A stretch of DNA of 64,000 nt from Microbacterium oxydans (lineage in GTDB: Bacteria; Actinomycetota; Actinomycetes; Actinomycetales; Microbacteriaceae). This document shows, piece after piece, positions 16,877 through 25,515 of this stretch (positions within the stretch are counted from its first letter, which is position 1; every line of letters starts with the position of its first letter). The stretch spans positions 310,001-374,000 of the forward strand of contig NZ_JYIW01000026.1 in the NCBI RefSeq assembly GCF_000956525.1, in the 5' to 3' direction. A program made the translations under genes and the position numbers. The notes below the pieces were generated by a model that worked only from the letters and a program-made list of their open reading frames with translations, ran no database searches and was not told the origin of the DNA.

Positions 16877-18574
16877 ATGACCGCCGCGTCGCCGGCCGAG
16901 CGCCGGATCGCGCTCATCGCGAGCGGCGCCGGCAGCTACACCGCCGTCGAGCTCGACGAGGATGACGGTGAAGTCCGTCGCGATGTCGTGACCGCTGCCG
17001 AACTGGCCGGGTGGGTTGCCGAAGCCGATGCAGCCGCGCAGACCCGCTGGATCATCCGTAGCGCGAGGGAGGTCTACTCGATGCTGCTCGCCGACGGCGT
17101 CGTCCTCAACCGCACGCACGATCTGCTGCTGTGTCACGCGATCCTCCGGGACACGGATGCCGTCGCCCGTCCGCTCGCTCCGTCGCAGGCCTGGGTGCGT
17201 CGCGAACCGGCGGATGCCACCCCATCGCTGTTCGACGCGCTCCATGACGACGCGGCAGGGGACTCGGTCGCCGAAGCACTCGAGCAGTATCGCGAGCAGC
17301 GACGCGTGATCGCCGCGGGGCGCGACGGACGGCTGACACTCCTGTGCGCTGCCGAGTCGGCCGGCGGGTTGATCGCTGAGGAGATGCGCATCGCCGGACT
17401 CCCGTGGGATGTCGCGGTGCACGATGCGATCCTCACCGAGACGCTCGGCACGCGTGCCGCCGGTGGCGGGATCCCGAGCCGGATGGCGGAGCTCGGTGCG
17501 CAGGTGCGCAGCATCCTCGGGGATGAGACCCTGCATCTCGACAGCCAGCAGAAGCTCCTCAGGGCGTTGCATCGCGTCGGCGTGAACGTCGAGTCGACGA
17601 GCCGGTGGGAGTTGGCGTCGCAGTCGCATGCGGTCGTCGAGCCGCTGCTCGCTTACAAGAAGCTGTCGCGGTTGCTGAGCGCCAACGGCTGGGCCTGGCT
17701 CGCCGAGTGGGTGCACGACGGCCGATTCCGGCCCGTCTACATCCCCGGCGGCGTGGTGACGGGACGCTGGGCCTCGGCCGGCGGGGGAGCGCTGCAGCTG
17801 CCGCGCATCCTTCGTCCTGCGGTCCGCGCCGATCCCGGCTGGACCCTGATCGTCGCGGATGTCGCGCAGCTGGAACCTCGGATGCTGGCGGCGATGTCGT
17901 CCGATCGTGCGATGGCACGTGCAGCCCAAGGGCGCGACCTGTATGCCGGCGTCGTGGACTCGGGGGCGGTCGGCACCCGCGAGGAGGCGAAGTACGCGGT
18001 GCTCGGCGCGATGTACGGCGCCACCACCGGCGACAGCGGTCGGCTCGTCCCGCGGCTGCGCAAGGTCTATCCGCGGGCGATGGCGCACGTCGACGCCGCA
18101 GCCAGGACCGGGGAGGACGGCGGGATCGTCTCGACCTGGCTCGGACGCTCATCGCCGCGGCCCTCTGCGGAGTGGTCGCGACTGCAATCGGACGCGACCT
18201 CTGCTGACGCCGATCCGGCTGTCGTCGCCCTCGCCCGCCGCCGCGCGCGGGACTGGGGGCGGTTCACACGCAACTTCGTCGTGCAGGGCACGGCAGCGGA
18301 GTGGTCGCTGATCTGGCTCGCCGAGATCCGCCACCGGTTGCAGCAGATCCCGCCGAGCTTCACCGAGGCTGCGGCATCAGGGCCCTTCGCTCGCACACCG
18401 CACCTCGCGTTCTTCCTGCACGACGAGGTGATCCTCCATGTGCCGGAGCAGCACGCCGAGGCAGCAGCCGACGCCGTGCGCGAGGCGGCCGCCGTGGCCA
18501 CGCGACGGCTGTTCGGCAGCTTCCCGATCGACGTACCGCTCGATCTGCGCATCGCGGTGTCGGCCGAGAAGTAG
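16877..18574 (+). CDS. Stand-alone family A DNA polymerase
   Basis: A 565-residue protein with a family A palm. Motif A is VADVAQLEPR (metal Asp about 328), the O-helix region is EEAKYAVLGAMYGATTGDSG and motif C is FFLHDEVILHV (Asp about 516). Both catalytic aspartates are intact, so polymerase activity is plausible. The N-terminal 200 residues resemble an exonuclease-like fold without obvious DEDD catalytic residues, and no 5'-nuclease domain is present. Actinobacteria carry this gene beside the housekeeping polA; the role is probably repair. ATG 16877 is chosen since upstream codons lie inside the previous gene. Confidence 0.88.
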   Translation: MTAASPAERRIALIASGAGSYTAVELDEDDGEVRRDVVTAAELAGWVAEADAAAQTRWIIRSAREVYSMLLADGVVLNRTHDLLLCHAILRDTDAVARPLAPSQAWVRREPADATPSLFDALHDDAAGDSVAEALEQYREQRRVIAAGRDGRLTLLCAAESAGGLIAEEMRIAGLPWDVAVHDAILTETLGTRAAGGGIPSRMAELGAQVRSILGDETLHLDSQQKLLRALHRVGVNVESTSRWELASQSHAVVEPLLAYKKLSRLLSANGWAWLAEWVHDGRFRPVYIPGGVVTGRWASAGGGALQLPRILRPAVRADPGWTLIVADVAQLEPRMLAAMSSDRAMARAAQGRDLYAGVVDSGAVGTREEAKYAVLGAMYGATTGDSGRLVPRLRKVYPRAMAHVDAAARTGEDGGIVSTWLGRSSPRPSAEWSRLQSDATSADADPAVVALARRRARDWGRFTRNFVVQGTAAEWSLIWLAEIRHRLQQIPPSFTEAAASGPFARTPHLAFFLHDEVILHVPEQHAEAAADAVREAAAVATRRLFGSFPIDVPLDLRIAVSAEK

Positions 18575-18582
18575 CCGCGCCG

Positions 18583-18588
18583 TAGACT
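18583..18588 (+). promoter_or_regulatory. -10 element of rnpB
   Basis: TAGACT ends 6 bases before the predicted 5' end of RNase P RNA, in the position expected for its -10 hexamer. No strong -35 is recognisable in the end of the polymerase gene. Confidence 0.55.
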
Positions 18589-18594
18589 GGATGC

Positions 18595-18983
18595 GCGAAT
18601 GGGTCGACTGGACGGTCGCGTGGCGGGCAACCGCACCGAGGAACGTCCGGGCTCCTCAGGGCAGGACGGTGGGTAACACCCACCCGGAGCAATCCGCGAG
18701 ACAGTGCCACAGAGAGTAGACCGCCCTTCGGATCCCTGAGCTTGTCGAAGGGCCCGAAGGGTAAGGGTGAAAGGGTGGTGTAAGAGACCACCGGGGGCCA
18801 TGGTGACATGGCCCGCCAGGTAAACCTCGTCCGGAGCAAGGTCAGACAGAGGATGTTGACGCGGCTCGCCGAGTCCTCGGGTAGACCGCTAGAGTGCCAC
18901 GGCAACGTGTCGCCGAGAGAGATGGCCGTCGAAGGGGCGAAGAACCCCGGAACAGAACCCGGCGTACAGGTCGGCCCATTCGC
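18595..18983 (+). ncRNA. rnpB: RNase P RNA, bacterial type A
   Basis: RNA subunit of the ribozyme that matures tRNA 5' ends. Diagnostic sequences are GAGGAACGTCCGGGCTCC near the 5' side, the GTAAGGGTGAAA and GTGTAAGAGACCACC region, and ACAGAACCCGGCGTACAG near the 3' end. The ends were set by the P1 helix: GCGAATGGGTCGAC at the 5' end pairs with GGTCGGCCCATTCGC at the 3' end. The P12 arm (CCCTTCGG/CCGAAGGG) carries an apical insert that matches the intergenic repeat just downstream. A strong terminator follows at 18996. Confidence 0.96.
18730..18753 (+). repeat. Palindromic repeat copy inside the RNase P RNA P12 arm
   Basis: GGATCCCTGAGCTTGTCGAAGGGC differs in only a few bases from the intergenic copies at 19055, 19080 and 19124. 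It sits at the tip of the hairpin formed by CCCTTCGG and CCGAAGGG, which corresponds to P12, a length-variable arm of RNase P RNA. Confidence 0.75.
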
Positions 18984-18995
18984 CTCATACATGAG

Positions 18996-19029
18996 AAGGC
19001 CCCGATGACTGCAGAGTCATCGGGGCCTT
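18996..19029 (+). terminator. rnpB terminator
   Basis: A perfect 15-bp stem: AAGGCCCCGATGACT (18996-19010), loop GCAG, AGTCATCGGGGCCTT (19015-19029). It begins 12 bases after the RNase P RNA 3' end. Confidence 0.9.
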
Positions 19030-19036
19030 CCCATTG

Positions 19037-19147
19037 GGTCCCTGAGCCCAACCTGGGTCCCTGAGCCTGTCGAAGGGCTGGGTTCCTGAGCCTGTCGAAG
19101 GGCCGAGCCCCTGACCCCAACCTGGGTCCCTGAGCCTGTCGAAGGGC
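19037..19147 (+). repeat. Cluster of REP-like palindromic repeats
   Basis: Three near-identical 24-base units, GGGTCCCTGAGCCTGTCGAA plus GGGC, occupy 19055-19078, 19080-19103 (GGGTTCC variant) and 19124-19147; a truncated copy begins at 19037. Each unit has the dyad CCCTGAG/CTGTCGAAGGG typical of a dispersed repeat found in many GC-rich genomes. The array fills the gap between the rnpB terminator and the 3' end of ppgK. There are no spacers of constant length and no cas genes. Confidence 0.85.
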
Positions 19148-19149
19148 GG

Positions 19150-19896
19150 TCAGTCGCCGGCGAGCGATGCTGCGCCGATGATGCCCGAGTTGTTCCGGTG
19201 GATCGCCGGGACGATCGGGGTGTTGAGCTCGAGGAGCGGCAGGAAGTCGCCGGCGTTCTTCGACACGCCGCCTCCGACCACGAACAGGTCGGGGCTGAAG
19301 AGGAACTCGATGTGCGAGTAGAACGCCTGCAGGCGCTCGGCCCATGCGGCCCAGCTGAGGTTCTCGCGCTCGCGCGCCGAGGTCGCCGCCCACTGCTCGA
19401 CGGACTCGTAGGTGCCGAAGTTCAGGTGGCCGAGCTCGGTGTTGGGGATCAGCACGCCGTCGTAGAGGAAGGCCGAACCGATGCCGGTGCCGAGTGTGGT
19501 GAGCAGCGTGAGGCCGCGCATATCCCTGGCAGCGCCGTGGCGCGCTTCGGCGACGCCGGCTGCATCCGCGTCGTTCACGAAGACGATGTTGCGACCGAGG
19601 CCGTCACGGAAGAACCGCTCCGCGTCGAAGTCGACCCATTCCTTCGAGACGTTCGCTGCCGACAGCGTCTTGCCGCGCTTGACGATGGCCGGGAAGGCCA
19701 CGCCGAGGGGCAGTGTCGAGTCGTGCACGTCGAGCGTCTTCAGGACCGTCTTCACCGCGGTGAGGACGTCCTGCGGCGACGCGCCGTTCGGAGTCGGAAC
19801 GCGTACTCGATCCGAGTCCATCGTCCCGTGCGTGAGGTCGACGATTCCAGCTTTGATTCCCGTGCCGCCGATGTCGACGCCGATCGCTTTTGCCAT
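19150..19896 (-). CDS. ppgK: Polyphosphate glucokinase
   Basis: Phosphorylates glucose using polyphosphate or ATP. The 248-residue ROK-fold protein starts MAKAIGVDIGGTGIKAGIVD (phosphate-binding loop), has the TLGTGIGSAFLYDG segment and the PPGK signature ELGHLNFGTYES, which marks polyphosphate-using members. ATG 19896 is chosen for the family N-terminus; TAAGCT lies 7 bases before it, so it is probably leaderless. The 3' end abuts the repeat cluster. It is divergent from the small gene before glnA2. Confidence 0.94.
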   Translation of the reverse strand: MAKAIGVDIGGTGIKAGIVDLTHGTMDSDRVRVPTPNGASPQDVLTAVKTVLKTLDVHDSTLPLGVAFPAIVKRGKTLSAANVSKEWVDFDAERFFRDGLGRNIVFVNDADAAGVAEARHGAARDMRGLTLLTTLGTGIGSAFLYDGVLIPNTELGHLNFGTYESVEQWAATSARERENLSWAAWAERLQAFYSHIEFLFSPDLFVVGGGVSKNAGDFLPLLELNTPIVPAIHRNNSGIIGAASLAGD

Positions 19897-19965
19897 GGGG
19901 GATAGCTTAGCGACCGCGGCGGACGCCAGTAGGATCGGAGTCACCACGTGAAGGAGGGACAGACC

Positions 19966-20178
19966 ATGTCTGACGGTGACAGCAAGTACTGGTACAACCT
20001 GGAAACGAAGCAGGTCGAGTTCGGCATGATCTCGCCCTCGGCCGACCGGGTCGGTCCCTTCGACACCGAGGCAGAGGCCACTCGTGCCCCTGAGGTGCTG
20101 AAGGAGCGCTCACGCGCCTGGGCCGAGGAAGAAGCAGCCGAGTCGGGCTGGGACTCCAAGAGCCAGAGCGCCGAGTAG
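19966..20178 (+). CDS. Small acidic conserved actinobacterial protein
   Basis: A 70-residue acidic protein: KYWYNLETKQVEFGMISPSA, then ADRVGPFDTEAEATRAPEVL and a Glu-rich tail. Homologues of this type in actinobacteria are often labelled SPOR-domain-like; function is unknown. AAGGAGGG (19951-19958) precedes the ATG by 7 bases, a very strong ribosome binding site. The stop overlaps the potential GTG start of glnA2, so the two are probably one operon. Confidence 0.8.
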   Translation: MSDGDSKYWYNLETKQVEFGMISPSADRVGPFDTEAEATRAPEVLKERSRAWAEEEAAESGWDSKSQSAE

Positions 20179-20183
20179 TGCCC

Positions 20184-21521
20184 ATGGACAAGCAGAGGGA
20201 TTTCGTCCTCCGGACGATCGAGGAGCGCGGCGTCAAGTTCGTCCGACTCTGGTTCACCGATGTGATCGGCACGCTCAAGTCCGTGGCGATCGCCCCGGCT
20301 GAGGTCGAGGGGGCATTCGCCGAGGGGATCGGGTTCGACGGCTCCGCGATCGAGGGCCTCACCCGCACCTACGAGTCGGATCTGCTCGCGCAGCCCGACC
20401 CGACCACGTTCCAGACGCTCCCATGGCGCGGCGAGATCGACCCGACCGCCCGCATGTTCTGCGATCTGACGACGCCTGACGGCCAGCCGGCGGTCGCCGA
20501 CCCCCGTCACGTGCTCAAGCGCACGCTCGCGAAGGCTGCCGACGCCGGGTTCACGTTCTACACGCACCCCGAGATCGAGTTCTACCTGCTGAAGTCGTCG
20601 TCGTTCGGCCCCGAGGGCCCGGTGCCGGTCGACTCCGCCGGCTACTTCGACAACGTGCCAGGCGGCACGGCGCACGACTTCCGTCGCCGCTCGGTGCGGA
20701 TGCTGGAAGACCTGGGCATCTCCGTCGAGTTCAGCCACCATGAGGGCGGCCCCGGCCAGAACGAGATCGATCTCCGCTACGCCGATGCGCTCACCACGGC
20801 CGACAACGTCATGACGTTCCGCACCGTGATCAAGGAGGTCGCGATCGAGCAGGGCGTCTATGCGACGTTCATGCCGAAACCGCTCAGCGGCCACCCCGGC
20901 AGCGGCATGCACACGCACATGTCGCTGTTCGAGGGAGATCAGAACGCCTTCTACGAGGAGGGTGCGAAGTACCAGCTCTCCAAGACCGGTCGCCACTTCA
21001 TCGCCGGCCTCCTGCGGCATGCCAACGAGATCTCCGCCGTCACGAACCAGTTCGTGAACTCCTACAAGCGCCTCTGGGGCGGTGACGAGGCGCCGAGCTT
21101 CGTCACATGGGGCCACAACAACCGCTCCGCACTCGTGCGCGTGCCCATGTACAAGCCGAACAAGGGGCAGTCCTCGCGGGTCGAGTACCGCGCGCTGGAC
21201 TCCGCCGCGAACCCCTACCTGGCGTATGCGCTCATGCTCGCCGCCGGGCTCAAGGGCATCGAGGAGGGCTACGAGCTTCCTCCGGAGGCCGAGGACAACG
21301 TGTGGTCGCTCAGCGATGCAGAGCGTCGCGCGCTCGGCTACTCGTCGCTGCCGGCGAGCCTCGACCACGCCCTCGAGTACATGGAGGAGTCGGAGCTGGT
21401 CGCCGAGACGCTGGGGGAGCAGGTGTTCAACTACGTGCTGCTCAACAAGCGCAAGGAGTGGGAGGCCTACCGTGGGCAGGTCACCCCGCTGGAGCTGAAG
21501 AACAACCTCGAGCTGCTCTGA
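20184..21521 (+). CDS. glnA2: Glutamine synthetase, type I (GlnA2)
   Basis: A glutamine synthetase of about 445 residues with the catalytic motifs IGFDGSAIEG, HPEIEFYLL, NEIDLRYADAL and the ATP-binding MPKPLSGHPGSGMHTHMSLF. At the position where glnA1 has the adenylylation tyrosine ([14 protein letters not shown]), this protein reads PPEAEDNVWSLSDAERR, so the modifiable tyrosine is absent. It is directly followed by glnE, the glnA2-glnE arrangement known from corynebacteria and relatives. ATG 20184 is preferred, with GTG 20178 overlapping the previous stop as alternative. Confidence 0.93.
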   Translation: MDKQRDFVLRTIEERGVKFVRLWFTDVIGTLKSVAIAPAEVEGAFAEGIGFDGSAIEGLTRTYESDLLAQPDPTTFQTLPWRGEIDPTARMFCDLTTPDGQPAVADPRHVLKRTLAKAADAGFTFYTHPEIEFYLLKSSSFGPEGPVPVDSAGYFDNVPGGTAHDFRRRSVRMLEDLGISVEFSHHEGGPGQNEIDLRYADALTTADNVMTFRTVIKEVAIEQGVYATFMPKPLSGHPGSGMHTHMSLFEGDQNAFYEEGAKYQLSKTGRHFIAGLLRHANEISAVTNQFVNSYKRLWGGDEAPSFVTWGHNNRSALVRVPMYKPNKGQSSRVEYRALDSAANPYLAYALMLAAGLKGIEEGYELPPEAEDNVWSLSDAERRALGYSSLPASLDHALEYMEESELVAETLGEQVFNYVLLNKRKEWEAYRGQVTPLELKNNLELL

Positions 21522-21528
21522 CCTGCGC

Positions 21529-24504
21529 ATGGCCCGCCCGGACGACTCCGTCTCGCTCTCTGCCCTGGCACGGCTCGGTTTCGCCGAGCTGAGCGAGGCC
21601 GCGGCTTCGTTGTCGGAGCTGGCGGACATCCTCGACTCCCCGCGTGCCGAGATCCTCGACGCCGCGGGGGTCGCGGATCCGGATGCCGCGGTGCGCGGGC
21701 TGCTCAGGGTCGCCCGGCGGGATGCCGCTCCGGTGAAGGCGCTCCTCGACGACCCGATCACGCGCCACCGTGCCTGGCGGGTGTTCGGAGCATCCGAGGG
21801 GCTCGCTGACTTCTTCCTCCGGCATCCGGAAGAGCTCCCTGCGCTCGCGGGATCACTCGAACAGCTGCCGAGTTCGATCGATCTCCGGGCGCGGCTGTTG
21901 TCGTCGATCGATTCCGTCGCCGGGTTCGCGGCATCGGGTGAGGACGCCGCGGTCGTGGCGCTGCGTGTCGCGTATCGCTCGAGCCTCGCGGTGATCGCCG
22001 CCTACGACGTCACCCACGCCGATCCGGTCTCGGTGGTCGGGGACGTGTCGGCGGCGCTCGCGGATGCCGCCGGTGCCGCCTTGGAGGCCGCGCTGGCCGT
22101 CGCCCGCACACGTGTCAGCGACACGTATCCGAGGGACGAGGTCGCCGCGACCCGCCTCGCGATCATCGGCATGGGAAAGTCAGGGGCGCGCGAGCTCAAC
22201 TACGTGAGCGACGTCGACGTGATCTTCGTCGGCGGCACGGTCGACGAGGAGGTGGTGAGCGAGGCGCGATCCATCGACATCGCGACCAGACTCGCCCGCG
22301 AGACCATGCGCGGACTCAGCGGCATCGAGGTCGAGCCGCCGCTCTGGGAGGTCGACGCCGCGTTGCGCCCGGAAGGCAAGCAGGGCGCGCTGGTGCGCTC
22401 GCTGGGCTCACATCTCGCGTACTACGACCGGTGGGCGAAGAGCTGGGAGTTCCAGGCCCTGCTGAAGGCTCGGCCCCTCGCCGGCGACGACGAACTCGGT
22501 GCCGAGTACATCGCGGCCGTGCAGCCGAAGATCTGGTCGAGCGCGGCCCGGCAGGACTTCGTCGACAGCGTGCAACGCATGCGGCAGCGCGTGATGGAGC
22601 ACATCGATCCGGAGGATGCGCCGTACCAGATCAAGCTCGGCTCCGGCGGGCTGCGCGACATCGAGTTCACCGTGCAGCTGCTGCAACTCGTGCATGGGCT
22701 GACCGACGAATCCCTGCGCACCCGCGGGACGTTGGAGAGCCTCGATGCGCTCGTCGAGGGCGGGTACATCGGTCGTGCCGAGGCCGCAGCCTTCGCGAAG
22801 GACTACTGCGTGCTTCGTGTCATGGAGCACCGCCTCCAGCTGCGCGAACTCAGCCGCACCCACCTGATGCCCCGCACCCCGGCAGGCCTCCGGGTGCTGG
22901 CCCGTGCGACGGGTCTCGCCGAGACCGGCGACGGCATCTGGGCTCGCTGGGAGAGCGTCCGCCGCGAGGTGCGTGACATCCACACGCGACTCTTCTACCG
23001 CCCGCTGCTCAGCGCGGTCGCCGCGCTGCCGGAGGAGGAGCGAACGCTGTCGGCGGCGCAGGCGCACGATCGACTCGCGGCGATCGGGTTCCGCGATCCG
23101 ACGGGCGCGCTGCGCCACATCGGCGCGCTGACCACGGGGTTGAGCCGCAAGGCGACGATCCAACGGCACCTGATGCCGATCATGGTGCGGTGGTTCGCCG
23201 ACGGCAGCGACCCCGACTACGGACTCATCGCCTTCCGCCGCATCAGCGAACGGCTGGGAGACACCCCGTGGTTCCTCCGGATGCTCCGAGACTCCTCCGG
23301 CGCGGCCGAGAGCCTCACCCGCATCCTGTCGTCGTCGCGGTACATCGGCGAACTGATGGAGTGGATCCCCGAATCCGTCGCCTGGCTCGACAAGCGGGAG
23401 TCGCTGCGTCCGCGCGGCGCGGCCGCACTCGACGAGGAGGCCAGGGCCATCCAGACGCGACATGACTCCGTCGGCGACGCGCTGCGAGCGGTGCGGGCCA
23501 ACCGCCGACGCGAGCTGCTGCGCACGGCCATGGGTGCGGTGCTCGATGTGCTGACGATCGAGGAGATCGCCACTGCGTTGACCGAGATCACCGAGAGCAC
23601 GATCCAGGCGGCCCTTCGGGCGGTCTTCCGGGAGGTCGTGCCGGCAGAGGACGCCGCCCTCGACTTCGCGGTCATCGGCATGGGACGCTTCGGCGGGGCC
23701 GAGCTCGGCTTCGGCTCCGACGCCGACATCCTGTACGTGTACGACGCGAACGGTGTCGAGCCCCAGCGTGCACAGGAGCTTGCGACGCAGATCGTGACCA
23801 GGCTGCGCGAACACCTCACAGACCACCGGGTGCCGCTCGACCTCGATGCCGACCTGCGGCCGGAAGGACGCAGCGGACCGCTCGTGCGTTCGATCGAGGC
23901 GTATACGGCCTACTACCGACGCTGGTCGCTGTCGTGGGAGGCGCAGGCCCTGCTGCGCGGCCGCGGGGTCGCCGGCAGCGCGAAGCTGATCGCGAAGTTC
24001 GTCGAGCTGGCCGATTCGATCCGGTATCCCGAAACGGTGGACCAGCAGGGCCTCCGCGAGATCAAGCGCATCAAGGCGCGCGTCGAGGGCGAGCGTCTTC
24101 CGCAGGGGGCCGACCCCCGGCGGCATCTCAAGCTCGGGCCGGGGACGCTCAGCGATGTGGAGTGGCTCGTACAGCTCTTGCAGCTGCAGCACGCGCATGC
24201 GATCCCGGGTCTTCGGACCACGTCGACGATCGCGGCGCTCGACTCGGCCGTCGGAGCCGGACTCGTGCCGGAGGAGGCTGCGGAACGGTTGGCGGAGGCC
24301 TGGCGCCTGGCGAGTCGGCTGCGCTCGGCGATCACGCTGCTGACGGGGCAGACCAGCGACGTGCTGCCGGCGGATCGGCGTGAACTCGATGCGATCGCGC
24401 GGTTGCTCGGCTACCCGGACCGTTCTGCGACCGAACTGGATGAGGACTACCTGGGCGTGACGCGACGGTCTCGGAAGGCCTTCGAGCAGTTGTTCTACGG
24501 CTGA
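21529..24504 (+). CDS. glnE: Bifunctional glutamine synthetase adenylyltransferase/adenylyl-removing enzyme
   Basis: GlnE switches glutamine synthetase off and on by adding or removing AMP on a tyrosine. The 991-residue protein contains two nucleotidyltransferase modules: one near residues 210-240 (GMGKSGARELNYVSDVDVIF) and one near residues 715-745 (GMGRFGGAELGFGSDADILY), each with the S-D-x-D metal site, plus helical domains with LGSGGLRDIEFTVQLLQL-type motifs. It follows glnA2 by 7 bases. Its likely target is glnA1 at 29607-31031, which retains the tyrosine. Confidence 0.96.
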   Translation: MARPDDSVSLSALARLGFAELSEAAASLSELADILDSPRAEILDAAGVADPDAAVRGLLRVARRDAAPVKALLDDPITRHRAWRVFGASEGLADFFLRHPEELPALAGSLEQLPSSIDLRARLLSSIDSVAGFAASGEDAAVVALRVAYRSSLAVIAAYDVTHADPVSVVGDVSAALADAAGAALEAALAVARTRVSDTYPRDEVAATRLAIIGMGKSGARELNYVSDVDVIFVGGTVDEEVVSEARSIDIATRLARETMRGLSGIEVEPPLWEVDAALRPEGKQGALVRSLGSHLAYYDRWAKSWEFQALLKARPLAGDDELGAEYIAAVQPKIWSSAARQDFVDSVQRMRQRVMEHIDPEDAPYQIKLGSGGLRDIEFTVQLLQLVHGLTDESLRTRGTLESLDALVEGGYIGRAEAAAFAKDYCVLRVMEHRLQLRELSRTHLMPRTPAGLRVLARATGLAETGDGIWARWESVRREVRDIHTRLFYRPLLSAVAALPEEERTLSAAQAHDRLAAIGFRDPTGALRHIGALTTGLSRKATIQRHLMPIMVRWFADGSDPDYGLIAFRRISERLGDTPWFLRMLRDSSGAAESLTRILSSSRYIGELMEWIPESVAWLDKRESLRPRGAAALDEEARAIQTRHDSVGDALRAVRANRRRELLRTAMGAVLDVLTIEEIATALTEITESTIQAALRAVFREVVPAEDAALDFAVIGMGRFGGAELGFGSDADILYVYDANGVEPQRAQELATQIVTRLREHLTDHRVPLDLDADLRPEGRSGPLVRSIEAYTAYYRRWSLSWEAQALLRGRGVAGSAKLIAKFVELADSIRYPETVDQQGLREIKRIKARVEGERLPQGADPRRHLKLGPGTLSDVEWLVQLLQLQHAHAIPGLRTTSTIAALDSAVGAGLVPEEAAERLAEAWRLASRLRSAITLLTGQTSDVLPADRRELDAIARLLGYPDRSATELDEDYLGVTRRSRKAFEQLFYG

Positions 24505-24553
24505 TCCGCGCGCCCGAGTTGCAGTATCGTGCGTCGTCGCCCAAGCTGACGCT

Positions 24554-25477
24554 ATGACCCACGCGCGCATCGGAATCGTCTGGAACCCCTCGAAGGTCGA
24601 GCAGGACGTTCTGCAGGAGGCTGTGACCCGGGTGTTCGGCGATGAGCCGGACATCCGCTGGTGGGAGACCAGCCAGGAAGACCCAGGCCGTGGGATGGCA
24701 CGTGAGGCCATCGAGGACGGCCGTGAGATCGTCATCGCCGTGGGTGGCGACGGCACGGTCCGCGCGGTCGCCGAGTCCCTCGCGGGCTCTGAGACCGCCC
24801 TCGGCATCGTCCCGCAGGGCACCGGCAACCTGCTCGCACGAAACCTCGAGGTGCCGCTGAACAACATCCCCGCGGCGCTCGAGCGTGTCCGCGACGCGGA
24901 GCCCCGCCGGATCGACCTCGGATGGGTCGCGTACGACGGAACCGAGCATGCCTTCGCGGTGATGGTCGGCTTCGGCATCGACGCGCAGATGCTGGTCGAG
25001 ACCGATGACGACCTCAAGTCGAAGGCGGGCTGGCTCGCGTATGTGGAGGCGATGGGTCGAGCGCTGGCCGGCACCGAGATGACAGACATCACCCTCACGG
25101 TCGACGGGCAGGAGCCGGTGGCGGTCCGTGGTCACACGATGCTCGTCGGCAACTGCGGCATGGTGCAGGGCGGCATCCGTCTGCTCCCTGACGCCGTGCT
25201 CGACGACGGCAAGCTCGATGTGCTGATGGTGAGCGCGGACGGCGCATTGCAGTGGCTCGACACCTTCCGCTCGTTCGTCTGGGACAACGGCATCCGTCGC
25301 TTCTTCACCGGCGGGAAGGATGAGGCCGTGAGCACCGACTCGGCGCGTCACCTCCCGGTCGAGACGATCGGCGTCGAGCTCGAGACTCCGCTCATGTTCG
25401 AGATCGACGGCGAGGAGATGGGCGAGGTCACGTCGTTCGATGTGCGCGTCCAGGCGGGCGCACTGCTCGTTCGCTGA
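24554..25477 (+). CDS. Diacylglycerol kinase-family lipid kinase
   Basis: A 307-residue protein of the DAGK catalytic/YegS family. The N-terminal nucleotide-binding domain has IGIVWNPSKV and the hallmark VAVGGDGTVRAVAESLAG, followed by GTGNLLARNLEVPL. The C-terminal beta domain ends in FEIDGEEMGEVTSFDVRVQA. The likely reaction is ATP-dependent phosphorylation of a lipid such as diacylglycerol; the substrate cannot be read from sequence. The gene is convergent with the AI-2E-type exporter gene. Confidence 0.88.
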   Translation: MTHARIGIVWNPSKVEQDVLQEAVTRVFGDEPDIRWWETSQEDPGRGMAREAIEDGREIVIAVGGDGTVRAVAESLAGSETALGIVPQGTGNLLARNLEVPLNNIPAALERVRDAEPRRIDLGWVAYDGTEHAFAVMVGFGIDAQMLVETDDDLKSKAGWLAYVEAMGRALAGTEMTDITLTVDGQEPVAVRGHTMLVGNCGMVQGGIRLLPDAVLDDGKLDVLMVSADGALQWLDTFRSFVWDNGIRRFFTGGKDEAVSTDSARHLPVETIGVELETPLMFEIDGEEMGEVTSFDVRVQAGALLVR

Positions 25478-25515
25478 GGCCGCCTGACGCGGGTCTCGGC
25501 AACGATCAGGCGGCC
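25478..25515. terminator. Shared terminator-like hairpin between the lipid kinase and exporter genes
   Basis: GGCCGCCTGA (25478-25487) and TCAGGCGGCC (25506-25515) form a perfect 10-bp stem around an 18-base loop. Its right arm includes the exporter stop codon. It could act in both directions. Confidence 0.5.

Noticed and set aside
19037..19147. Repeat cluster as a CRISPR array
   Set aside because: Only three full units, separated by 1 and 20 bases, with no constant spacers and no cas genes; one copy lies in RNase P RNA.
19921..19965. A GlnR site before the glnA2 operon
   Set aside because: GTCAC is present but no GAAAC box follows at the required spacing.
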